A DNA stretch of 64,000 nucleotides from an uncultured Lachnospiraceae bacterium (GTDB taxonomy: Bacteria > Bacillota > Clostridia > Lachnospirales > Lachnospiraceae), in NCBI GenBank assembly GCA_902775895.1, contig CACYNO010000001.1, forward strand, positions 62,001 through 126,000. The letters run 5' to 3'. The first letter of the stretch is position 1; each line of letters opens with the position of its first letter. Positions 16,565 to 23,975 of this stretch are shown one piece after another. A model generated the notes under the pieces. The model made no database searches and was not told where the DNA came from. It saw only the letters and a list, made by a program, of their open reading frames with translations. The translations under genes were made by a program, and so were the position numbers.

Positions 16565-19500
16565 ATGACAAACTTTGATGAATTCAAAAAAGAATCTGCC
16601 TTTTCTGATATTGCCGATGCTGCGATAGCAGCCGAGAAGACCTATTTCATAAGCAAGGATATTTGCGCGGTGAGTTGCCGCAAGGCTATGGAGATAGGGA
16701 TCAAGTGGATGTATTCCGTTGATGTAGCTCTTACAAGACCGTATCAGCAGACATTGCGCACCCTTATGGAGTCTTCTGATTTTAGGGATATAGTTGATGA
16801 TGCTCTTTGGAGGAGGCTTGATCTTATACGTAAGCTTGGAAATGTTTCAGCGCATTCATCAAAAAAGATAACTGACGATGAGGCAAAGGAGTGTCTCAAA
16901 AATCTCTTTTTGTTTTTTGACTTTTTGTTATATTGTTATGGCGAGAAATACGAAGAAAGAAAATATGATGAGAGTCTGCTTGAAAATGATACGGAATCAA
17001 AAACGCAGGAAAAAGAGATACCTGATATAGATCTTGAAGCCTTGATAGAAGAAAACAAGGCGCTTAAGGAAGAACTCTCTAAACGAAGCAGGGACAAGAG
17101 AGAAACCTATGTTTCAAAGCCCCTTGATCTTTCAGAGTATAAAACCAGAAAGATATATATTGACGCACTGCTGGCTGATGCCGGCTGGACCGAGGGGAAA
17201 GACTGGGTAAATGAAGTAAAGATCAAGGGGATGCCTAATAAGTCCGATGAGGGCTATGCGGATTATGTCCTGTATGATGATGCACATGTACCTTTGGCGG
17301 TAGTAGAGGCAAAAAGAACATGCAAGGGAGTGGAAGTCGGAAGAAAGCAGGCCTCCCTGTATGCAGAGCTTCTTGAAAAAGAATACGGCAGAAAGCCGGT
17401 GGTGTTTCTCACCAACGGCTTTGAGACAAGGATAAATGACGGGATATATCCGGAAAGAAAAGTATCGGGTATTTATTCAAAACGGGATCTTGAAAAGTTC
17501 TTCCACTTGGAAAGAAAAGATTTAAGTAATATAACGATAAACAAAGGGATAGCCGGCAGATATTATCAGGAAGCTGCCATAAAAGCCATATGTGACACAT
17601 TTGATAAAGAAAACAGAAGAAAAGCTCTTCTTGTTATGGCTACGGGTTCCGGTAAAACAAGAACAGTTATCGGACTGGTGGATGTTTTACTTAGGAATAA
17701 TTGGATAAAAAACGTGCTCTTTCTTGCGGACAGAACAGCTCTCGTGACTCAGGCAAAGAGGGCTTTTGTAAATATGCTTCCCCAAGTGAGCGTGACCAAT
17801 CTTTGTGAAGGGAAAGATGATCCTAATGCCCGGGTAGTATTTTCCACCTATCAGACGATGGATAACTGTATTGACAATGTAAAAGATGAGAAAAATGACG
17901 ATGTGAAGATATTTACAACAGGACATTTTGATCTTCTGATCTGTGATGAGGCCCACAGATCCATTTACAACAAATACAAAGACATTTTTAATTATTTTGA
18001 CGCCCGTCTTGTGGGGCTTACGGCCACACCAAAGGATGAGATAGAAAAAAACACATATGAGATATTTGAACTGGAAAGCGGAGTCCCTACATATGGATAT
18101 GAACTGGCTCAGGCGGTAAAGGACGGCTTTTTGGTAGATTATTTTTCTATCGAAACCAGGCTGAAATTCATGGAAGTCGGTATAGTATATGACGACCTTT
18201 CAGAGGAAGATAAAGCGGAATACGAAAAAACCTTTGCTAACGAAGACGGAGAGATCCCGGAGAGGATAGAATCATCTGCATTAAATGACTGGATATTCAA
18301 TGAAGACACCATCAAACAAGTATTAAATATACTTATGACAAAAGGCTTAAGAGTCGATTTTAGTCAGAAGATAGGCAAGACCATTATTTTTGCAGCCAAC
18401 CACAAACATGCGGAAAAGATTTATGAGGTGTTTGGGAAAGAATATCCAAAGCTGACAGGTTATGCTCAGGTAATCGATAATAAGATAAATTACGCCCAGA
18501 AGCTGATAGATGATTTTTCTGACAAAGATAAGATGCCGCAGATAGCGATTTCCGTTGATATGCTTGATACAGGAATCGATATACCGGAAATCGTAAATCT
18601 TGTATTTTTTAAAAAGGTTTATTCAAAGGCGAAGTTCTGGCAGATGATAGGAAGGGGAACCAGACTTTGTCCGGGGCTTTTCAATGGAAATGACAAAGAT
18701 AAGTTTCACATATTTGATTTTTGCAGTAATTTTGAATTTTTCAGATTGACAGGAAAAGGCAGAGAAGGTGTCGCACAAAAGACCTTGGCTGAGTCGGTGT
18801 TTGGTCTTGAGTTTGAGATAGTTTATAAACTGCAGGGCAGAGAGTATCAGACGAAAAGACTTAAAGAGTACAGGGATGCTTTGATCGGTGTAATGGCGGG
18901 GAAGGTCCGTGAGTTAAGTGAAGATAACAGGGACAATTATGCGGTAATGCAGCACATAAAATATGTTGACATGTATTCAGAGCCGGCAAACTTCAATGGG
19001 CTTACGTACGAAGATACACTTGTTGTAAAGGAAGAGCTTGCTCCTCTTATACTTCCGGATAAAGACGATCCGGGAGCGATACGTTTTGATGCGCTTATTT
19101 TTGGGATAGAACTTGCTATACTTGCAGGGAAAAATTATACAAAAAGAAAAAACGATCTGATAAGGATAGCTTCATACATAGCGAAGATATCCAATATACC
19201 TGAGATTATGGTACAGTCCTCGCTTTTGGATAATATTATCCATACAGATTATGTAGATAGAGCAGGTATTGAGGATTTTGAACATATACGGGAGAATCTA
19301 AGAGAGCTTATAAAATATATTAAAAAAGGTGTGAAACCCGTTTTTAATACAAATTTTGATGATGAGATCATATCCACGGAATGGAATGAGGCCGAACTGG
19401 AAAGCGGCGGTTTAGAAAATTATAAAGCGAAGGCAGAGTTTTATATAAGAGAAAACTCAGATAACGAAGTAATAGCAAAGTTAAAGAATAACATCCCTCT

Positions 19501-19873
19501 GACAGAAACGGACGTAAAAGAACTTGAAAAGATATTATGGCATGATATCGGAAGTAAAAAAGATTATGAGAAACAATTTGGCGAAAAGCCTCTGGGAGAA
19601 TTTGTAAGAGAGATAACAGGGCTGGATATGAGGGCTGCTAAAGAGGCGTTTGCAAAATTTTTAAATGACAAAAAGTTAGATAGCCGTCAGATATATTTTG
19701 TTAATCAGATTGTCGAATACATAGTGCATAACGGTGTTATGAAAGATATGACTGTAATGCGAGAGGCGCCATTTACGGACAGAGGAAGTGTTGTTGATTT
19801 ATTTACGGATATTGAAAAATGGCAGGAGATCCTTGATACGATTAATTTGATAAATGAAAATGCGTGTTTTTAG
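16565..19873 (+). CDS. hsdR: type I restriction endonuclease subunit R
   Basis: ATP-driven translocase and nuclease of the type I system. About 1102 residues from ATG 16565, with ggaga upstream; an in-frame TTG lies at 16547. The N-terminus (about 10-120) is a DUF4145-like domain (EKTYFISKDICAVSCRKAMEIG, AHSSKKITDDEAKECL). Next is the nuclease domain with the Asp...Glu-x-Lys pattern (YADYVLYDD, AVVEAKR). The helicase has Walker A MATGSGKTRT near residue 360, CDEAHRS near 460, LTATPKD and QMIGRGTRLCPG. A helical C-terminal part binds M/S. The fusion to DUF4145 is a known EcoR124-unlike variant. Confidence 0.95.
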   Translation: MTNFDEFKKESAFSDIADAAIAAEKTYFISKDICAVSCRKAMEIGIKWMYSVDVALTRPYQQTLRTLMESSDFRDIVDDALWRRLDLIRKLGNVSAHSSKKITDDEAKECLKNLFLFFDFLLYCYGEKYEERKYDESLLENDTESKTQEKEIPDIDLEALIEENKALKEELSKRSRDKRETYVSKPLDLSEYKTRKIYIDALLADAGWTEGKDWVNEVKIKGMPNKSDEGYADYVLYDDAHVPLAVVEAKRTCKGVEVGRKQASLYAELLEKEYGRKPVVFLTNGFETRINDGIYPERKVSGIYSKRDLEKFFHLERKDLSNITINKGIAGRYYQEAAIKAICDTFDKENRRKALLVMATGSGKTRTVIGLVDVLLRNNWIKNVLFLADRTALVTQAKRAFVNMLPQVSVTNLCEGKDDPNARVVFSTYQTMDNCIDNVKDEKNDDVKIFTTGHFDLLICDEAHRSIYNKYKDIFNYFDARLVGLTATPKDEIEKNTYEIFELESGVPTYGYELAQAVKDGFLVDYFSIETRLKFMEVGIVYDDLSEEDKAEYEKTFANEDGEIPERIESSALNDWIFNEDTIKQVLNILMTKGLRVDFSQKIGKTIIFAANHKHAEKIYEVFGKEYPKLTGYAQVIDNKINYAQKLIDDFSDKDKMPQIAISVDMLDTGIDIPEIVNLVFFKKVYSKAKFWQMIGRGTRLCPGLFNGNDKDKFHIFDFCSNFEFFRLTGKGREGVAQKTLAESVFGLEFEIVYKLQGREYQTKRLKEYRDALIGVMAGKVRELSEDNRDNYAVMQHIKYVDMYSEPANFNGLTYEDTLVVKEELAPLILPDKDDPGAIRFDALIFGIELAILAGKNYTKRKNDLIRIASYIAKISNIPEIMVQSSLLDNIIHTDYVDRAGIEDFEHIRENLRELIKYIKKGVKPVFNTNFDDEIISTEWNEAELESGGLENYKAKAEFYIRENSDNEVIAKLKNNIPLTETDVKELEKILWHDIGSKKDYEKQFGEKPLGEFVREITGLDMRAAKEAFAKFLNDKKLDSRQIYFVNQIVEYIVHNGVMKDMTVMREAPFTDRGSVVDLFTDIEKWQEILDTINLINENACF

Positions 19874-19936
19874 GAATAACAAAAGAGTTCTTGAATTGCT
19901 ACGTATTTTTGAAGAAATTAAGAAAGTGGGTTGTGT

Positions 19937-21157
19937 ATGATAGAACTACTCAGTATAGAAGAATTTGAAAAAGCGGCAGCCATAGTGAAAAAAGTGGCCG
20001 CCCGCACGGAACTGGTGTACAGTGATTTTTTCAGTGCACAGAGCGAAAATGATATTTACCTTAAACCTGAAAATATGCAATATACAGGTTCATATAAGCT
20101 GCGTGGAGCATATTATAAGATAAGCACTATGTCAGATGAAGAAAGGTGTAAAGGTCTTATAACTGCTTCTGCAGGCAATCATGCCCAGGGAGTTGCTTAT
20201 GCGGCAAAAAAATACGGGGTGAAAGCTACGGTAGTGATGCCGACAACTACTCCTCTTATAAAAGTGAACCGTACCAAAGCCCACGGTGCACAGGTGATAC
20301 TTCACGGTGATGTATATGATGATGCCTGTGCGTATGCCACGAATATGGCTAAAGAGCAGGGGCTGGTTTTTGTACATCCTTTTAATGACCTTAGGGTGGC
20401 GGCCGGACAGGGCTCCGTTGCGGTTGAGATACTTGAGGAGCTTCCTGATGCAGATATCATCCTTGTGCCTGTGGGCGGTGGCGGTCTTGCTACGGGTACG
20501 GCGGCATTTGCAAAGCAGAAGAATCCGGATATCAGGGTCATAGGAGTTGAGCCGGAAGGGGCTGCCTGCCTAAAGGCGTCTTTAGAAGAAGGAAGGGTTA
20601 TTACGGTTCCGCATATAAATACCATTGCCGACGGTACGGCTGTACAGACTCCGGGAGATGCACTTTTTCCGTATCTTGAGACATTTTTGGACGATATCAT
20701 AACCGTATCGGATGAAGAATTGATCGTGGCGTATCTTGATATGGTTGAAAATCACAAGATGATAGTGGAAAATTCAGGGCTTCTGAGCGTGGCTGCCATC
20801 AAACATCTGGATGTAAAGGATAAAAAAATAGTTTCAATCCTTTCAGGCGGAAACATGGATGTGATCACCATGTCCTCCGTTATTTCCCAGGGACTTGTGC
20901 TGCGGAGCCGTATCTTTACGGTGTCTGTACTTCTTCCCGATAAGCCGGGAGAGCTGGTGCGGGTGTCGGATATCATTGCTAAAAATAATGGAAATGTTAT
21001 CGGGCTTGAGCACAATCAGTTTGTGAGCATAAACAGAAACGCAGCTGTGGAACTTCAGATAACCATAGAGGCTTTTGGCAGCGAGCATAAAAACCAGATT
21101 GTGAAAGCACTTGAGGAAGGCGGGCTTACACCGCGTATAGTAAGTGTACGTCTGTAA
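19937..21157 (+). CDS. ilvA: threonine ammonia-lyase with C-terminal ACT domain
   Basis: PLP enzyme turning threonine into 2-oxobutyrate and ammonia. The first ATG is at 19937; an in-frame TTG lies at 19931. About 406 residues. The PLP lysine is in QYTGSYKLRGAY, the glycine phosphate cup in VPVGGGGLATG, and the ending from about 325 is a single ACT domain (TVSVLLPDKPGELVRVSDIIAKN). The ~400-residue length with one ACT-like domain is the form often called catabolic (TdcB-like) or short IlvA. It probably has its own terminator at 21179. Confidence 0.93.
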   Translation: MIELLSIEEFEKAAAIVKKVAARTELVYSDFFSAQSENDIYLKPENMQYTGSYKLRGAYYKISTMSDEERCKGLITASAGNHAQGVAYAAKKYGVKATVVMPTTTPLIKVNRTKAHGAQVILHGDVYDDACAYATNMAKEQGLVFVHPFNDLRVAAGQGSVAVEILEELPDADIILVPVGGGGLATGTAAFAKQKNPDIRVIGVEPEGAACLKASLEEGRVITVPHINTIADGTAVQTPGDALFPYLETFLDDIITVSDEELIVAYLDMVENHKMIVENSGLLSVAAIKHLDVKDKKIVSILSGGNMDVITMSSVISQGLVLRSRIFTVSVLLPDKPGELVRVSDIIAKNNGNVIGLEHNQFVSINRNAAVELQITIEAFGSEHKNQIVKALEEGGLTPRIVSVRL

Positions 21158-21178
21158 ATTACCGGGTTATCTATTATT

Positions 21179-21219
21179 CCGTCAGGAGGTGTCGCAAGAC
21201 ACAACCTGATGGATTTTTT
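21179..21219 (+). terminator. Rho-independent terminator after ilvA
   Basis: CCGTCAGG (21179-21186) pairs with CCTGATGG (with one G-T pair), and GTGTC pairs with GACAC around a GCAA tetraloop. Then the T-run of ggattttttg follows. The T-run touches the first GTGCA box of the next promoter. Confidence 0.85.
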
Positions 21220-21266
21220 GTGCAGAAAAATCAGTGCAAAAATTTAAAAAACTGATGGATTATATT
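21220..21266 (+). promoter_or_regulatory. promoter with GTGCAAAAA...CTGATG motif, copy A
   Basis: GTGCAAAAA starts at 21234, CTGATG starts 18 bases later (21252), and the -10 hexamer TATATT is 21261-21266. There is no -35 box at the usual distance. A second GTGCA half-box starts at 21220. The layout is identical in spacing to four other sites in the window (39865, 41419, 46024, 54106). It lies 160 bases before the DUF2828 gene. Confidence 0.65.
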
Positions 21267-21268
21267 TA

Positions 21269-21285
21269 TGGTGGTTAAACCACCA
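21269..21285. repeat. perfect palindrome at the predicted transcription start
   Basis: TGGTGGTT and AACCACCA flank a single A at 21269-21285. It starts 3 bases after the -10 hexamer, so it covers the expected +1. It could be an operator, or an RNA hairpin that protects the 5' end of the DUF2828 transcript. Confidence 0.65.
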
Positions 21286-21429
21286 GTCGATAGATTAAGC
21301 AGATCAAAGGTTGTATATTTATTTCATGAGGAACGTCTGCTCTAACAGCAAAGAGATTAAAGATCATTTGTAAACAATCATAATACAGAATAGAGCAGAG
21401 AAACAAAGTACGATACGGAGGTAAGAGAT

Positions 21430-22920
21430 ATGGGATTTATAAGTGAACTTGAGAAAACACATAACAAGGCATTTACCGAAAATGGCGATGTGTCTTACCT
21501 TCATATCACAAAAGCAGGTAACTGTAAGCACAATCTTGAGTTCTTTGGTCTCGGAGGAGCCATGAGAAATCGTAAGCTTGGTGCGAAGGATTTGTTCGGA
21601 ATGGCATTTAAGGAAAATGAAAAAATTGCCATGAAAAATCTTTTTTATCTGCGTGACTGCAGAGGCGGAAAAGGAGAACGAGAATTATTTCGTATATGTC
21701 TACAATATCTGGCGGAGACATGTGGCGGTAAGATAAGGAAAATATTGCCGTATGTGATTGAGTACGGTAGAGGAGATGATCTGTTGATTCTTGTGGATGA
21801 TCTCAGAACAAGAAAAGAAACCTGTGATTTTATAAAAGAACAGATGGAAACAGACCTCGAGAAGTTGGATAAAGGAGAAAAGGTATCACTGCTGGCGAAG
21901 TGGCTTCCAAAGCCTAATGCTACGTCCGATTATAAGAGAAGGATAGCGCGAATTATAGCGGAAGGAACGGGAATGTGTGAAAAGGATTACAGAAAAAGGA
22001 TATCCGCTCTCAGAAAATCCTTTAATCTGCTTGAAACAGCACTTACCGAGCAAAAATACGATTTCGAATATGATAAGCTTCCTTCACAGGCCATGATGAA
22101 GCACACCGGCTATGGTTCATTTTTTGCCAAGGAACGAAAAAATGCTTTTCTAAGAAATGACGAGAAGCGTTTTAGAGAATATCTGGAAGGCGTATTTAAA
22201 GGAAAAAGAAAAATGAACGTGCAGACCCTTGCACCGTATCAGGTCTTTAACAAAGTGTTTTCATCCGGAGTGGCAGCAGAGGCTCAATGGATAACGTTGA
22301 AAAAACGTATTCCAGAGACTGCGGAAAGGATAATAGTCGTAAGGGACGGCTCCGGCAGTATGTGTGGAAGACCTAATGAGATAGCTACGTCCCTGGCTAT
22401 CCTTGCAAGTGAATCACTTACAGGAGAATTCAAGGATAAGTTCATAACCTTTTCTGAAATACCGAGACTTGTGGATCTGTCAGGGGCAGCTTCGCTGGTT
22501 GATAAAATACGTATAGCAAATCTCCATGCGGATTGCGAGAATACCAACATTGAAGCAGTGTATGATTTGATTCTCAAGATCTCACTTAGATGCCGTCCGG
22601 AGGATTACATTTCGAAGGTGGTGGTTATATCGGATATGCAGTTTGACTGCGGAGCAAGCTATGATGAATCCACTTTTGATACGGCAAGACGAAAGTTTAA
22701 GGAAGCGGGGATACTGTTTCCGGTAATGACTTACTGGAACGTGAATGCAAGAAATATATCATTTCCTTCTGACAGGATTGACGGCGTACAGTTTGTATCA
22801 GGATATTCGGATGCCATATACATGTCCATTTTAAAAAGCGGAAATGTAAATGCGGTGGAGCTTATGGAAAAGACGTTAAAGCCTTATGAAAAAGTGGCTG
22901 AATCATGGGGAGTAGAATAA
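21430..22920 (+). CDS. DUF2828/TROVE-like protein with vWA domain
   Basis: 496 residues. The first 280 form a helical repeat region with FYLRDCRGGKGERELFRICLQ and YVIEYGRGDDLLILVDD, resembling the DUF2828 family and, more distantly, the TROVE RNA-binding ring of Ro60. The C-terminal half is a von Willebrand A fold with a complete metal site: DGSGSM (near residue 304), a Thr in ENTNIEAVYDL, and Asp in VVISDMQFDC. Ro60-type proteins bind small RNAs and act in RNA quality control; whether this protein does so is inference. It has the copy-A promoter, a 5' palindrome and a good ribosome site (cggaggtaagag). Confidence 0.75.
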   Translation: MGFISELEKTHNKAFTENGDVSYLHITKAGNCKHNLEFFGLGGAMRNRKLGAKDLFGMAFKENEKIAMKNLFYLRDCRGGKGERELFRICLQYLAETCGGKIRKILPYVIEYGRGDDLLILVDDLRTRKETCDFIKEQMETDLEKLDKGEKVSLLAKWLPKPNATSDYKRRIARIIAEGTGMCEKDYRKRISALRKSFNLLETALTEQKYDFEYDKLPSQAMMKHTGYGSFFAKERKNAFLRNDEKRFREYLEGVFKGKRKMNVQTLAPYQVFNKVFSSGVAAEAQWITLKKRIPETAERIIVVRDGSGSMCGRPNEIATSLAILASESLTGEFKDKFITFSEIPRLVDLSGAASLVDKIRIANLHADCENTNIEAVYDLILKISLRCRPEDYISKVVVISDMQFDCGASYDESTFDTARRKFKEAGILFPVMTYWNVNARNISFPSDRIDGVQFVSGYSDAIYMSILKSGNVNAVELMEKTLKPYEKVAESWGVE

Positions 22921-22995
22921 AACCGTTACTGCTTGAACAGCATTTTAAAGGCTACAACAGAATTTGGTGGAGAATTATTGAGTAGTGAAAAATCT

Positions 22996-23020
22996 TTACA
23001 GGTTAAAAATTAACCTGTAA
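22996..23020. promoter_or_regulatory. inverted repeat upstream of the XRE gene (possible operator)
   Basis: TTACAGGTTAA (22996-23006) and TTAACCTGTAA (23010-23020) are a perfect 11-bp inverted repeat with a 3-bp spacer. A further GGTTAATT half follows at 23021. No T-run follows, so it fits an operator better than a terminator. A TATAAT lies at 23048-23053. Autoregulation by the neighbouring XRE protein is inference. Confidence 0.5.
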
Positions 23021-23106
23021 GGTTAATTACATTTTCGTTATGGTGTATTATAATGACACCGTTGCATTATTATATTTATTTGTCAGTTTTGAATGGAGGT
23101 AAAGAA

Positions 23107-23400
23107 ATGAAACCGTTATATATCTCTATTGACCAGGAAGAAACAGGCAAGCGTATAAAGACGCTGATGAAAAAAAACAAATACAGCGTAAGGGATATGC
23201 AGGAAGCATGTGGCTTTGAAAGACCGCAGGCTGTTTATAAGTGGCTAAGCGGTAAGACCCTCCCATCCATTGAAAGTCTTGTCATACTTGCTGCATTGTT
23301 CCACGTTAGTATCGATGGCATCCTCGTAAAATGCGGGGATGCCGCTTTTTTTTACAACGAGTGCAAAAGTTTCAAAATCTTATGTTGTAGGATTGTGTAG
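23107..23400 (+). CDS. XRE-family helix-turn-helix regulator
   Basis: About 97 residues from ATG 23107, with tggaggtaaagaa just upstream; an earlier in-frame ATG at 23053 overlaps the -10 box. The HTH is clear: GKRIKTLMKKNKYSVRDMQEACGFERPQAVYKWLSGKTLPSIESLVILAALFHVSIDGIL. The last ~25 residues (after GILV) are read through a terminator hairpin and probably have no function. It is likely a local repressor, with the inverted repeat at 22996 as a candidate site. Confidence 0.85.
   Translation: MKPLYISIDQEETGKRIKTLMKKNKYSVRDMQEACGFERPQAVYKWLSGKTLPSIESLVILAALFHVSIDGILVKCGDAAFFYNECKSFKILCCRIV
23317..23353 (+). terminator. terminator inside the 3' end of the XRE reading frame
   Basis: GGCATCC (23317-23323) and GGATGCC (23337-23343) form a 7-bp stem, followed by GC and a run of eight T. 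It overlaps the last codons of the XRE gene. Confidence 0.7.
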
Positions 23401-23441
23401 TAGCTAAGATGTTTCAGTTTTAGATCAGGGAGGTGAAAAAC

Positions 23442-23807
23442 ATGAGGATTTTTATCAACCACACAAACCACGCGTCAAGTGGCTGGGGAGAGCAGCAAAA
23501 GGATGCGGCCGACAAATACGGGGTGACGGTCGATATTCCTTTTCCTACAATACCATCAACACTGGAAAGCAATAGAGTAAAAGAACTGGCAAAAAAAACT
23601 TTTGAGGCTATAAGATTAGTAAAACCTGAAGCTGTACTATGTCAGGGAGAGTCCACCTATACATATGAGCTTGTAAGACTCCTTAAAGACGAAGGAATCA
23701 AAGTGCTTGCGGCTTGCAGTGAAAGAGTGGCGCATGAGGTGGTCAGGGATGACGGAACGGTTGAAAAAAAATCCGAGTTTAAATTTGTTAAGTTCAGAGA
23801 ATACTAA
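23442..23807 (+). CDS. small alpha/beta protein next to the CRISPR locus, family not recognised
   Basis: 121 residues from ATG 23442 (gggaggtg upstream; the GTG at 23433 is part of that ribosome site). The sequence begins MRIFINHTNHASSGWGEQQ, then DIPFPTIPS, VLCQGESTYTYELVRLL and VLAACSER, ending EFKFVKFREY. The alternation of strands and helices suggests a small Rossmann-like fold. The short strand-first form and position before a CARF effector fit a CRISPR accessory protein. I do not recognise a named family and make no functional claim. Confidence 0.65.
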   Translation: MRIFINHTNHASSGWGEQQKDAADKYGVTVDIPFPTIPSTLESNRVKELAKKTFEAIRLVKPEAVLCQGESTYTYELVRLLKDEGIKVLAACSERVAHEVVRDDGTVEKKSEFKFVKFREY

Positions 23808-23975
23808 CAATTGCTACTTTTTACACTGATTATTTAATCGAGAGGGAGTTTTTTATAAAAAATTGAACCCCTGATTAATATTATTAAGTATATCAGTAGT
23901 ATAAAATCGTTTAATTCAAAGGAGGATAGTGATAAAATAAGGGAGTAAATATTTTGAAAAGAGGATAATTGCGAT

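Noticed and set aside
20302-20700. 132-codon - strand frame inside ilvA
   Set aside because: It mirrors the codons of a fully conserved enzyme and has no start signal.
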